DNA from: Sinimarinibacterium flocculans
Lineage (GTDB): Bacteria; Pseudomonadota; Gammaproteobacteria; Nevskiales; Nevskiaceae
DNA: 64,000 nucleotides
Direction of reading: 5' to 3'
Assembly: GCF_003201205.1 (NCBI RefSeq)
Contig: NZ_QICN01000001.1
Location: 744,001 to 808,000, forward strand
The notes below the pieces were generated by a model. That model searched no databases. It was not told the origin of the DNA and was given only the letters and a program-made list of their open reading frames with translations. Numbering within the stretch: position 1 is the stretch's first letter; the number at the start of each line of letters is the position of its first letter. A program made the position numbers and the translations under genes. This document shows, piece by piece, positions 8,123-16,885 of this stretch.

Positions 8123-9664
8123 TCAGTGCTTGAGCAGGGAGGGGGTATCGCGGCAGAAGCGGCCGCCGCGCGTGTAGGTGTCGGCCAGGCCGTCGAAGGC
8201 GAGCTGGGCATGCTGCTGGTCCAGGCCCTTGGCGAGGATGTCCTTGACGGTGCGGTAGCGCGGCGCATCGAAGGACAGCGCCCGTGCGCAGGCCGCTTCG
8301 ACGCGGATCGCGCCGTAGCTTTTCTCCAGACGGATCACGCCCTGGGCCGCGCGCAAATTGTCGAGCACGCGATCGGCAAACAACCGCCGGATCAGCGCGT
8401 GGCAGGACGTGCCGATGCGCTCGGACTGCTTGAGGCACCACTGCGGGTCGGCCATGGCCCAGGCAATCGCCTCCGGCGGCAGGTGATCGCGCACGGTGGC
8501 ACGGGCCCCTTTGCGCGTCTGCCGCAGATGCGTGGCGACCAGCACATGCTTGCGGTACAGCTGCACGGTGCCGACGGTGGCTTTGAGCCAGAGCCTCTGT
8601 CCGATCAAGGCAAACGGCACCGAGTAGTACGCCGACTCGAATTGCACGTGGCCATCGCGGTGTACGGTGACCCCGGCCCACACGCCCAGGGCCGGCGGCA
8701 CGTCGGGCAGCGCCTGCAGCAGTGGCTTCTCCGTCGCAAAGCGCGCCAGCGGCTGCTCGCGCGTGGTGCCGTGGCTGCGATTGCCGGCCGCGCCCATGAC
8801 CCAATCCGCGAGCTGGCGATTGGCATCGGCCAGATCGCGAAAGTCGCGCAGCGGCAGGAAGCTGCGTTTCACGTACTTGACCCCGGCTTCGACGATGCCC
8901 TTCTTCTGTGGATCGCGTGGCCGACAGGCGTCGATGCGAAAGCCGTAACCTTCGGCGCATTCGGCATAGGCGCGCTGCACCTCGGGATCGCGGGCGCAAG
9001 CCCTGGTGATGGCGCACTTGGCGTTATCGATGATGACCCGTGCCGGCACACCGCCGAACCACTCGAAGGCACGGCGATGGCAGGCCAGCCATGTCTCGAC
9101 GCGCTGGTCCCAGATCAGCTCGACGTACTGGTGGCGCGACCAGCACAGCGTCATCACGAAGAACCAGGTCTTGCGGATCTCGCCGGTGCTGCCGTCGACC
9201 AGCTCGGGCCCGGCGCCGAAGTCGACCTGTGCCGCTTCGCCCGGCGCGAAGGCCAGTCGCACGGTCGCGTCCGGCGGGCGCGACGTAGCCAGGCTCTGCA
9301 GGACGCGGCGCACCGCCGAGTAGCTGCCGGTGTAGCCGCGATTGCGCACCAGCGCCGCGTGCATCGTCGTGCCCTGGATGCCGGCCTCGGCCCAGGCTTT
9401 GATCTGATCGCGGAACGGTGCCAGCGACGACACGCATGTCGCCGGCAGCGTCGTCGTGCGCTCGAAGGTCGATGCCAGTTCGGCGTCGTCGGGCAGCGGC
9501 ATCGTCGCATCGAGCCAGCCGCGCGAAGCGGCCAGCTCGCGCACCTCGCCGGCCTTGCGCCGGCCCATCAGACCGGACCGGGCGATCGCGCGGTCGGTGT
9601 CGCCCTGGCGCATGCGCACCAGAACCTGTCGGTAGTGATACATCTCGAATCTCCGATTGCTCAC
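8123..9664 (-). CDS. istA: IstA transposase of the IS21 element
   Basis: 513-aa DDE transposase. An N-terminal HTH (YHYRQVLVRMRQGDTDRAIA) precedes the RNase H-like core: AAQVDFGAG with the first Asp, VIIDNAK with the second, and KGIVEAGVKYVKR with the Glu. The C-terminal region holds the IS21-type DNA-binding part (HVQFESAYYSVPF). GTG at 9664 gives the longest form; ATG 9643 with GGAG upstream gives a form 7 residues shorter. No frameshift or stop is visible, so IstA is probably intact. Its promoter would lie in the repeat-rich right end. Confidence 0.93.
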   Translation of the reverse strand: MSNRRFEMYHYRQVLVRMRQGDTDRAIARSGLMGRRKAGEVRELAASRGWLDATMPLPDDAELASTFERTTTLPATCVSSLAPFRDQIKAWAEAGIQGTTMHAALVRNRGYTGSYSAVRRVLQSLATSRPPDATVRLAFAPGEAAQVDFGAGPELVDGSTGEIRKTWFFVMTLCWSRHQYVELIWDQRVETWLACHRRAFEWFGGVPARVIIDNAKCAITRACARDPEVQRAYAECAEGYGFRIDACRPRDPQKKGIVEAGVKYVKRSFLPLRDFRDLADANRQLADWVMGAAGNRSHGTTREQPLARFATEKPLLQALPDVPPALGVWAGVTVHRDGHVQFESAYYSVPFALIGQRLWLKATVGTVQLYRKHVLVATHLRQTRKGARATVRDHLPPEAIAWAMADPQWCLKQSERIGTSCHALIRRLFADRVLDNLRAAQGVIRLEKSYGAIRVEAACARALSFDAPRYRTVKDILAKGLDQQHAQLAFDGLADTYTRGGRFCRDTPSLLKH

Positions 9665-9742
9665 CGCGCCCTCCGGCCAAAAGGCCGCGAGGGTAGCGGT
9701 CGTGAAGGAAGATCCGAGACCCCGATTTCTAGCTCACCCCAG

Positions 9743-9893
9743 TGGCGCCATTGCGCCGATCATCGACTGGCTCCATTACGGCGATCCTGGCGTGGCTCCA
9801 ATACGCCGATCATCCGCTGGCGCCATTACGGCGATCTTCGCCTAGCTCCATAACGCCGATCCCGGTTTGGCTCCATAGCGGCGATCCGCGACA
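9743..9893 (+). repeat. Six tandem 25-bp repeats, IstA-side end of IS21 element
   Basis: Units begin at 9743, 9768, 9793, 9818, 9843 and 9868 with an exact 25-bp period. The shared core is TGGCKCCATWRCGSCGATC, where the first base pairs are TGG (TAG in the fifth unit). They end at the element terminus. Repeated transposase-binding sites at the ends are known in the IS21 family; six in perfect register is a large number. Confidence 0.9.
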
Positions 9894-10071
9894 ACATGAG
9901 AGTGAGAGAAGGGCGAGAACGAACACGGCTGCACCTGATGGTTTAGTCGTCATCTACAGATCTCTGTTGTGGTTGGCCATGGCGACCTCGCCGCAAACTC
10001 TGCCCAGTCCTCACAGCAGGGCGCCGCCATCGACGGCAGGTGACGCAGGCAATCGCCGTACTGAGGTCCGC

Positions 10072-10814
10072 TCACTCTGAGGGACTACTTGACGATTGCC
10101 CGACGGTCACGTCGGCAGTCTTTGGTTCAGCATCCGGATGCCTTGCGGGCGCCGGCTGTGTCTCGCGCGCCACGTCGTCGTCAAAGTTCGCGTCGCTGAG
10201 CCGGCTCATGTGGCCGTAGTGTTCGGCGAAGGTCCGCACCATCTCCTCCAGTGGAACATCAGCGAATTCCCCCCGCATTGACAGATACTCCATGTGGCGG
10301 TTCCCGGCGCGATCGAACGGGTGATAGATCGAATCGGCACGGCCATCGAACTCCAGCGGCAGCAGTCCGAAGCGCTCGCACAACTCGATGTTGAATGCCG
10401 GCGTCGCCTTGAGCCACTGGCCGTTGATCTGGATCGACGTGTAGCCATGCCAGAAGAACAGGTCGGTCTTCATGGTCTCGCGCAGCCGCGCGGTGGACAG
10501 ATGATTGCGCACATCGGCGAATCCGACCTTTGTCGGAATTCCGACAGCGCGACAGGCCGCGGCCAGCAAAACGGCTTTGGTGACGCACCAGCCGCGCCCG
10601 GCTTCCAGCACGCGGCTGGCGCTCAGGCCATGCTGAGTCAGCACCAGATCGTAAGGGTCATAGCGGAAACCGTCACGCACCGCGTAATACAGAGCGGTCG
10701 CACGCGCACAGACGGCGGTCGAGGTGCCCTGATGCCGTGCGCAAAGTCCCGTACCTTCGGGTGGTCGGCATTGATGATGGCCGTGGGGGCGAGAAAGTCC
10801 TCATGAGCGGTCAC
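10072..10814 (-). pseudogene. Transglutaminase-like cysteine protease-fold protein, frameshifted
   Basis: Transglutaminase-like superfamily protein with Cys in RGWCVTKAVLL and His in FWHGYTS, then KATPAFNIELCERFG. A paralogue of the intact gene at 56467-57141, sharing long stretches such as NIELCERFG. The N-terminus (VTAHEDFLAPTAIINADHP) starts at GTG 10814, with AGGAG upstream, in a different frame from the main part. One base is missing or two are extra near 10728-10740. The break may be natural decay or a sequencing error. The C-terminus is acidic and low complexity. It lies between the IS21 element and a TPR-gene remnant, so it is probably a relic of a second lipid-catabolism locus. Confidence 0.75.
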
Positions 10815-10940
10815 GATGAACTCCTGAATTTCCTGGGATGGCGCGAAACGCGTGATCTTCGGGGGAAAGGTTCGACTTCATCTGTGCTCCATTTGATGGT
10901 CAAGCACGTGTTCAGCGACGCAAGGTGCCGCCAGGAAGCC

Positions 10941-10993
10941 AGCAGGCCGCGCCCGTGACCGAAGGGCGCGTGGCCGAGACTGCGCACGCATAG
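10941..10993 (+). pseudogene. 3' tail of a TPR gene (copy of the TonB-operon end)
   Basis: Seventeen codons and a stop that read QAAPVTEGRVAETAHA-stop, matching the end of the TPR gene at 51748 (QATPVTEGRAAETAHA). The similarity continues through the 3' UTR into a terminator. The rest of the gene is absent; the matching sequence begins abruptly at 10941. Confidence 0.75.
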
Positions 10994-11045
10994 CCCGACT
11001 CTCCCCGCGCCCAATGCCGACCCAACCGGCTTGCGGTGCGCTCCT

Positions 11046-11081
11046 GGCGGGATGCCCTACTAGGCGTCCCGCCGTTTTTTT
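11046..11081 (+). terminator. Strong intrinsic terminator after the TPR-gene remnant
   Basis: Stem GGCGGGA(t)GCC / GGC(g)TCCCGCC around loop CTACTA, followed by seven T residues from 11075. It sits at the same place relative to the remnant as the hairpin at 51811-51840 sits to the intact operon. Confidence 0.9.
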
Positions 11082-11158
11082 GGTGCGCCCGGCAGGGCGC
11101 ACCTGCTTGGAGGTGGAAGGCCTACAGCGCCCAACTTCGTTCTTCGTGAGCCTCCGAA

Positions 11159-12784
11159 CTACGGAGTAGAGTGATCGGCGCGGATCAGGTCTCCTGCCTT
11201 CAGGCCGATCATCATGCTCGGAGCATTGGTGTTTCCAGATGTGATGACTGGCATAACCGACGCGTCTGCCACACGCAGACCTTCGACGCCGCGAACACGA
11301 AGCAGCGGATCGACAACTGCATTGTGATCCGTACCCATCTTGCAGGTCCCCACCGGGTGATAGCCAAGATTTCCGGTCCGGAACGCATGCTCCAAGAGCG
11401 CATCGTCACTCTGCACCTGCGGCCCTGGGCTCACCTCTTCGATGATGTAGTCACGCAAAGCAGGTTGTTCGGCGATGTAGCGGGTGAAGCGCAGGATCTC
11501 TACCATGGTGCGCCGATCGTCTTCGGAGACGAGATGCTCATGGCGAATGCAGGGTGGCTCCATGGGGTCCGGTGATCGGATTGTGATGCTCCCGTTGGGC
11601 GTTGGTTGCATCTTGTAGCCGAAGCTGGTCATGCCGGCGATCTTAGAAAGCTTGATGTTGGCCTTGCCACCTCCGGCGCCGATGTCCTCGCCTTCTTCGA
11701 CGCGCAGTGGCGCCATGTGCCACTGCGCATTGGCGCGCTCGATGCCGGGTCGGGTTTTCACAAATGCACCCACTAGCGCGGCGGGAAGGGCCATCACACC
11801 TTCCTTGAGAAAAAGGTAGCGCAATAGGTTTCGGACGAGGTTCATGCCTCGAAACTGATCGTTGAGGCTGCCGGATCGTACGGAATGAACGCAACCCGCA
11901 AAAAAATGCTCCTGCAGGTTGGTGCCGACGCCGGGGCTATCGTGCAACACATCCACATTGGCCGCGCGCAATACATCCGCAGGCCCGATACCAGACAGCT
12001 GCAACAGCTGCGGGCTCGCAATGCTTCCGGCGGACAGGATGACTTCCCGTGATGCTGGGTAGGTGTGCCATTGGCCGTTATGCAGACAGGAAACGCCGGT
12101 CGCGCGCCTGCCATCGAACAGAACCTTCCCCACTTGTGCTGAGGTGATGATGGTAAGGTTCTTGCGGCCACGGCAGCGTCGTAGAAAGGCGGTAGCAGCG
12201 CTGACCCTGCGACCGCCGCTGATCGTGCGTTGAAAGTATCCAATTCCGAGCTGATCGCCCTCATTGAGGTCGGTCTTGATTGGCAGTCCGGCTTGATGGC
12301 CTGCCTGAATGTAAGCGTCACACAGCTCTAAATGTTCAGGATTGCAGCTGATATCGACAGGGCCGCCGGTGCCTCGCGATGCGTTGGCTCCCAGCGCGTG
12401 ATTTTCCATTGCCCGAAAAACCGGGAGCACGTCATTCCAGCTCCAGCCGGAACAGCCGAGCGCCGCCCACCCATCATAGTCCTGCGGCTGGCCACGGACA
12501 TAGATCATGCCGTTGATGCTGCTGCTGCCGCCAAGCATGCGGCCACGGATCCACTGATGGGGTTTCTCCGGGCGGGATATGAACGGCTCGGGTTGATAGC
12601 GCCAGTCGTACTTCGGATTGTCCATTAACCGTTGAAAGCCCAGCGGCATGTGGATGAAGGGACTGTAGTCCTGCGGCCCTGCCTCGATTAGCAGAACATT
12701 GTGCTGCGGATCCTCTGTCAGGCGGCAGGCGAGCGCACAGCCTGCCGAGCCGGCGCCGACGACGATGAAATCGTACATGCTCAT
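11159..12784 (-). CDS. GMC-family FAD-dependent alcohol dehydrogenase (choline dehydrogenase-like)
   Basis: About 541-aa flavoprotein oxidising an alcohol to an aldehyde or ketone. The N-terminal ADP-binding motif is VVGAGSAGCALACRL, followed by LLIEAG. The GMC signatures are RGRMLGGSSSINGMIYVRG and the second one around GSIASPQLLQLSGIG. The catalytic pair is in GYHPVGTCKMG (His) and SGNTNAPSMMIG (Asn). ATG 12784 is one base after the stop of the hydratase gene, so the two are translationally coupled; ATG 12778 is an alternative. Last gene of the leftward operon 15577-11159. Probably acts on a hydroxylated intermediate of the cluster's substrate. Confidence 0.9.
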   Translation of the reverse strand: MSMYDFIVVGAGSAGCALACRLTEDPQHNVLLIEAGPQDYSPFIHMPLGFQRLMDNPKYDWRYQPEPFISRPEKPHQWIRGRMLGGSSSINGMIYVRGQPQDYDGWAALGCSGWSWNDVLPVFRAMENHALGANASRGTGGPVDISCNPEHLELCDAYIQAGHQAGLPIKTDLNEGDQLGIGYFQRTISGGRRVSAATAFLRRCRGRKNLTIITSAQVGKVLFDGRRATGVSCLHNGQWHTYPASREVILSAGSIASPQLLQLSGIGPADVLRAANVDVLHDSPGVGTNLQEHFFAGCVHSVRSGSLNDQFRGMNLVRNLLRYLFLKEGVMALPAALVGAFVKTRPGIERANAQWHMAPLRVEEGEDIGAGGGKANIKLSKIAGMTSFGYKMQPTPNGSITIRSPDPMEPPCIRHEHLVSEDDRRTMVEILRFTRYIAEQPALRDYIIEEVSPGPQVQSDDALLEHAFRTGNLGYHPVGTCKMGTDHNAVVDPLLRVRGVEGLRVADASVMPVITSGNTNAPSMMIGLKAGDLIRADHSTP

Positions 12785-12785
12785 C

Positions 12786-13628
12786 TCACCGGGTCTCAAA
12801 CTTTTTGCCGCCGCGGATCATCGTGAGATGATCGAGTTGTGCTTGGCCAAGTGGATTTCCGAGCATGGGCATCCGAAAGCCTTGAACAAGGGCGGTCGAG
12901 CGCGGCACATCCTGCGATTCCCAGACAGCGCGCACGGTGCCTTGCACGGCAATGCTGGGCTTGGCGGCAATCTGCGATGCGAGGTGATGGGCCCGGCTCC
13001 AGGCCGCTTCAGGCGTTTCGAGCACTTCGCTGACCAGACCGATCCGAAGAGCGGTCTGCGCGCTGACGCGTTCATCATTGCCCAGCAGCATCATGCGCAT
13101 GACCTCGCCGTAAGGAATCCGGTAGGTCAGGCCGATAGGCTCCACGGCAGCGACCATGCCGTAGGAAACGTGTGGGTCGAAGAACTGGGCATTCTCGGCA
13201 GCGATTAGAAAATCACATTCGTTGATCCAGTAAAATGCCCCTGCACAGCACAGCCCATGCACTGCTCCAATGACCGGCTTCCAGCAATGGTTGGACTTCG
13301 GGCCGAGGTACTCACCGGGGTCGCGTTGTTCAAACGGGCGCGAAAAGTCGACGAAGGGTTCAATCTCGGCGGCCTTGACGTCTGCCCCAGTCGAAAATGC
13401 GCGCCCCGGGGCTGCGCGCAACACAACAGCATGTACGTCATCGTCCTGCTGGATGCGGGGCCAGAGTTCGCGGAACTCGCACATCATCTGATACGAGAAG
13501 GCGTTCAACGCATCCGGTCGATTCAGAGTGACCGTTGCAACCTTGTCAGGCCCGACCTCAATCAACAGAGTCTTATAATCGCCTTCAGTGCACTTCACGG
13601 AAGGCCCAACCCGCTTGCCTTGCTTCAT
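12786..13628 (-). CDS. Enoyl-CoA hydratase/isomerase family protein
   Basis: 280-aa crotonase-fold enzyme. VTLNRPDALNAF is the family N-terminal motif; the oxyanion hole is built by GRAFSTGADVK and GLCCAGAFYWINECDF. The Glu pair of classical hydratases is not obvious in the second block (DPHVSYGMVAA), so it could be a hydratase, isomerase or hydrolase of an alicyclic acyl-CoA. It lies 12 bases after the acyl-CoA ligase and one base before the GMC gene. Confidence 0.88.
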   Translation of the reverse strand: MKQGKRVGPSVKCTEGDYKTLLIEVGPDKVATVTLNRPDALNAFSYQMMCEFRELWPRIQQDDDVHAVVLRAAPGRAFSTGADVKAAEIEPFVDFSRPFEQRDPGEYLGPKSNHCWKPVIGAVHGLCCAGAFYWINECDFLIAAENAQFFDPHVSYGMVAAVEPIGLTYRIPYGEVMRMMLLGNDERVSAQTALRIGLVSEVLETPEAAWSRAHHLASQIAAKPSIAVQGTVRAVWESQDVPRSTALVQGFRMPMLGNPLGQAQLDHLTMIRGGKKFETR

Positions 13629-13640
13629 CGTGTTCTCCTC

Positions 13641-15149
13641 TCAGTTCTTTGCAAGAAACAGATCCCGAAGTGCCGGCTGGCTGACCTTCATCGACGGCGT
13701 TCTGGGCAATTCCGGCACATGCCGGATTTGTGTGGGAATCTGGTAGGGCGAGAGTTGCTGGCGCAGGTAGTTCTTCAGTGAAGTTTCGTCTGGCGCGATA
13801 CAGTCAGTCCTGAGGATGACTGCCGCGACCGGGACCGCCCCGAGGCGTGGATCAGGAATTCCGGTCACAGCCGCCTCACGGATGGCTGGATGCGTCTCCA
13901 GCGCGCGCACCACATCATCCGGGTGGACCTTAAAACCGCCACGCACGATCGCGTCATCGGCCCGGCCGCGGATGTAGAGAAAGCCATCGCTATCCAGGAT
14001 TGCGCGGTCGGTTGTGCGAAGCCAACTGGCCGAATCACCGAGTCTGGCAGCCCTGAGTTCGAGCAACCCTTCTTCGCCGGGCGCCAGCGGCACAAAGGTC
14101 TGCGGGTCGACGACACGTGCTTCGATGCCCTCGTGCACGCGGCCGACCGAGCCGCGCTTGTCGATACGGTGTGCCCGGAAGTCTTCGATGGACCAGCTCG
14201 CAACTGCGCCTGCGAATTCCGTGGCGCCATAGGTTTGAAGTACGGCAATACCGTATCGCTCAAAGAATTCGTCTATCACAGCTGCATCGAGCGGCGCGGT
14301 GCCAGCAATGATTGCGCGCAGGCTTGCGAGCTCCTCTCTCGGGATCTGCGCGTCGAGGATCATTCGCAGCACCGTTGGCGGTGCCGTGAACACGGCGGGA
14401 CGGTGCCTTACGATCGCGGCGCGTACTTGATCGAGCTTGAAACGCTCGAACAGCACCGCCTTCCGACCTGCGGTGACTTGCTGAATCAAGGACCAGAATC
14501 CGCTGATGTGAGAGAAGGGTAGCGTCAGGAAGACGATGCCTGAACGAAGCTGCACCCTCTCTTTGGCGGGGCGTCGTTTATAGGAGGCGCCGGCAGCGAA
14601 GCTTGCCTCAAAACTCTTGGTTCGCAATGGGATGCGCTTGGGCGTGCCGGTGGTACCGCTGCTGAGCAGCTCGATCATGATGCCGGGCGAACGTCCGCCA
14701 TGATCCGATGTCACCTCAGGCGCCGGAATCAGCTCCGGCGGCTGTGTGAGTTTGTCAGACAAGGCGATTGCGCCCGTGTCGGCTTCGCGCAGACTCGCCC
14801 GAACGCCAGGGCGCTCAAGGTCGGAGCGTTCGCCGATCACGAGCGGAAGCCTTAGCGCGGCGATATCGGCTGCAAGCTTGGCGTCTGGCAAGACCGGGTT
14901 GAGCACCACCAAGCAGCGTGCGCCCACCAGAATGCCGAGAGCGGCCGCGTACTGAGGTGGGCGATTCCTAAGCAGAAGCCCAACGCGGCAGCCTTCATCC
15001 AGACCGTTCGCAGTCAGCTGCCGATCAAGCGACGTAGCCAGTGTGTCGATTTCGCCCCATGTGATCCAGCTGCCTTCGAACTCCAGCGCGGGATCGGTCG
15101 GGGCCAACGCGAGGACCTCGCGGATAAGGCGGGCAATCAGTGTGCTCAT
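13641..15149 (-). CDS. Acyl-CoA synthetase (AMP-forming)
   Basis: 502-aa ANL-superfamily ligase. The P-loop-like motif is ELLSSGTTGTPKRIPL, then QTYGATEFAG (A5 motif), WLRTTDRAILDSDGFLYIRGRADDAI (A7-A8 hinge) and a C-terminal domain ending TPSMKVSQPALRDLF with the conserved Lys. It adenylates a carboxylic acid and transfers it to CoA, the entry step of beta-oxidation. The start overlaps the stop of the DUF35 gene (ATGA). Substrate not predictable; the neighbours point to a large alicyclic acid. Confidence 0.9.
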   Translation of the reverse strand: MSTLIARLIREVLALAPTDPALEFEGSWITWGEIDTLATSLDRQLTANGLDEGCRVGLLLRNRPPQYAAALGILVGARCLVVLNPVLPDAKLAADIAALRLPLVIGERSDLERPGVRASLREADTGAIALSDKLTQPPELIPAPEVTSDHGGRSPGIMIELLSSGTTGTPKRIPLRTKSFEASFAAGASYKRRPAKERVQLRSGIVFLTLPFSHISGFWSLIQQVTAGRKAVLFERFKLDQVRAAIVRHRPAVFTAPPTVLRMILDAQIPREELASLRAIIAGTAPLDAAVIDEFFERYGIAVLQTYGATEFAGAVASWSIEDFRAHRIDKRGSVGRVHEGIEARVVDPQTFVPLAPGEEGLLELRAARLGDSASWLRTTDRAILDSDGFLYIRGRADDAIVRGGFKVHPDDVVRALETHPAIREAAVTGIPDPRLGAVPVAAVILRTDCIAPDETSLKNYLRQQLSPYQIPTQIRHVPELPRTPSMKVSQPALRDLFLAKN

Positions 15150-15577
15150 GGCCTGGATGCACCCTTCTCAGGGGTGAACAACGGAATCCAGACGTCTTCT
15201 TGCTGCTCGAATTGCACGCGCACGCGCTGGCCGATGTACACCGCCTGCGGGTCGCAGCCGACGATGTTGGTGGTCAAACGCAGGCCAGGTTGTTCGTCAA
15301 GCTCCACAATTGCTACGGAGTAGGGGACGGACAGGCCGGGGCGCCAAGCCTGATGGTTCACTGTGTAAGTGGCAACGGTTCCAAGTCCGGACATCGTGAC
15401 TGGGACCAATTGGTTGGCGCCGCATTGCGGACATCGTGCGCTTGGTGGATGCTGGCAATGTTGGCAACTTCCGCAGCGCTGAATGAGCAGCCGGCCGTGT
15501 TCGCCGCCTGTCCAGAATGCGAGGGTGAGCTGATCAGGAGCTGGCAGAATGCGTGCACAAGAAGAGGATGTGTTCAC
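15146..15577 (-). CDS. DUF35 OB-fold / rubredoxin-like zinc-ribbon acyl-CoA binding protein
   Basis: About 143 aa. An N-terminal rubredoxin-like zinc ribbon (QRCGSCQHCQHPPSARCPQCG: four Cys in C-x2-C and C-x2-C order, with an extra Cys) is followed by an OB-fold (TVATYTVNHQAWRP, VPYSVAIVELDEQPGLRLTTNIVG). DUF35 proteins partner thiolase-like aldolases, as ChsH2 does for Ltp2 in steroid side-chain degradation, so it may pair with the protein at 22787-23974. I chose GTG 15577 with GGAG 10 bases upstream; ATG 15619 is possible. First gene of the leftward operon. Confidence 0.85.
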   Translation of the reverse strand: MNTSSSCARILPAPDQLTLAFWTGGEHGRLLIQRCGSCQHCQHPPSARCPQCGANQLVPVTMSGLGTVATYTVNHQAWRPGLSVPYSVAIVELDEQPGLRLTTNIVGCDPQAVYIGQRVRVQFEQQEDVWIPLFTPEKGASRP

Positions 15578-15771
15578 TGTAGTAAGACTCCAGAATGGCG
15601 AAGCGGTCCTCGCAGCCATGCATCGACGTGATTGCGCTCTTACGGTGGAAAGTATAGCATTGTTCTCAATAGAGGCACCTGTAATGGTCGCTTGTAGCGG
15701 TCGTTAGATTACTGCCGAGCCGGACCCGAATCCCCGCGCGGGCGAATGCGGATCACGAGGGCAATCGCAGC

Positions 15772-16869
15772 ATGAATTTTCAGTTTTCGAATGAGCAGGA
15801 GGCGCTGCGCGAGCAGCTGCAACGTCTGCTGAAGGACGGTCCCGCACGTTGTCGTGCCGTCATGGCTGCCGGTGACAGCCACGACCGCGCACTTTGGAAA
15901 TCCTGTGTCGAGTTGGGCTTGACTGCGGCGGCGATTCCGGAAGCTGACGGAGGACTGGGGTTAGGGGTCATGGAGCTTTGCGTGATCGCAGAAGAGGTAG
16001 GCAGGGCGCTGGCGCCGGTGCCGATCGCTTCGTCGGCGCTCTACGCCACGGAAATAATTCGTCGGCACGGTGGAGAGGCGGCAGCACTCTGGCTGCCTCG
16101 GCTGGCGGCCGGCGAGGCGATAGCCACTGTCGCATTGACGGAAGGTACGGGCAGCTGGGACGCCGTGCCCTCGGCGGTTGTTGTTGATGGAAAGCTCAGT
16201 GGAAGCAAGTTACCAGTATCAGATCCCCACGCCGATGTGGCGATCGTTTCGGCGCGGTCCGAAGAGGATGGTCGGGGCTATGGGTTATGGCTGGCGCCGC
16301 TGGATCATCGCTCGGTCGTTCGCCGTTCCGTGGTCGCAGTGGACCGGATTCGCCGGCATGCAGTTGTGGAATTCGCCGCTACTCCCGTTGTTCGAATAGG
16401 CAAGCAGGGCGAGGGCGCGAACCTCGTCGATGGAATGATGGACTCGGCTGCAATTCTTACCGCCTTCGAGCAATTGGGTGGCGCGGAGGCAGCATTGCTG
16501 ATGGCGCGCGATTACGCCTTGCAGCGCAAAGCCTTTGGCAAGCCAATAGGTGCCAATCAGGCCGTCAAGCACAAGTTGGCGGATATGTATGCGCGGATCG
16601 AGTTGGCGCGCGGCCATTGTTACTACGGGGCATGGGCGCTTGATGTCGGTTCTGCCGAGTTGCCGCGCGCGGCGGCAGGTGCGCGGCTCGCTGCGACCGA
16701 TGCCTTCGTTTTTGCGGCAGAGGAGGCCATCCAGCTCCATGGCGGGATCGGATTTACGTGGGAAAGCGATTGCTCATTGTATTTGCGCCGCTCGAGGTTG
16801 CTGGCGCAGATGGTCGGGAGTCGAAGACGCTGGACCAGCCGACTGGTCAATGCGCTCGTAGCCGTCTGA
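15772..16869 (+). CDS. Acyl-CoA dehydrogenase, subunit with HGGIGFTWE motif
   Basis: 365-aa acyl-CoA dehydrogenase fold. The N-terminal helical domain begins FQFSNEQEALREQLQRLL; the C-terminal signature is AIQLHGGIGFTWESDCSLYLRRSR. Only 16 bases separate it from a second dehydrogenase that lacks this motif. Such pairs in steroid degraders (ChsE1-ChsE2 and others) form alpha2beta2 enzymes with one shared FAD site per pair. It probably introduces a double bond into a bulky acyl-CoA. Divergent from the DUF35-ligase operon. Confidence 0.9.
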   Translation: MNFQFSNEQEALREQLQRLLKDGPARCRAVMAAGDSHDRALWKSCVELGLTAAAIPEADGGLGLGVMELCVIAEEVGRALAPVPIASSALYATEIIRRHGGEAAALWLPRLAAGEAIATVALTEGTGSWDAVPSAVVVDGKLSGSKLPVSDPHADVAIVSARSEEDGRGYGLWLAPLDHRSVVRRSVVAVDRIRRHAVVEFAATPVVRIGKQGEGANLVDGMMDSAAILTAFEQLGGAEAALLMARDYALQRKAFGKPIGANQAVKHKLADMYARIELARGHCYYGAWALDVGSAELPRAAAGARLAATDAFVFAAEEAIQLHGGIGFTWESDCSLYLRRSRLLAQMVGSRRRWTSRLVNALVAV

Positions 16870-16885
16870 CTTCAGGAGTTTAGCC

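Larger units (their letters stand above)
7211..9893 (-). mobile_element. IS21-family insertion sequence
   Basis: 2,683-bp element carrying istA and istB on the minus strand. The outer ends are inverted: the left reads TGTCACGGATCGCCG and the complement of the right reads TGTCGCGGATCGCCG, both continuing to (A/T)TGGAGCCA. The 5'-TG...CA-3' termini and the two-gene arrangement are diagnostic of IS21. I see no clear target duplication: the left flank ends acaag and the right flank begins acatg. istB is frameshifted, so this copy may not move on its own. Confidence 0.92.

Noticed and set aside
8009-9853. 614-codon open frame on the plus strand across the IS21 element
   Set aside because: It lies antisense to istA and istB, whose products have clear family motifs; the frame is a GC-rich shadow.
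9743-9893. CRISPR array
   Set aside because: The 25-bp units are directly tandem without spacers and lie at an IS terminus.
7200-9905. Target-site duplication of the IS21 element
   Set aside because: The flanks acaag and acatg do not match; shifting the ends would break the TGTC inverted repeat.
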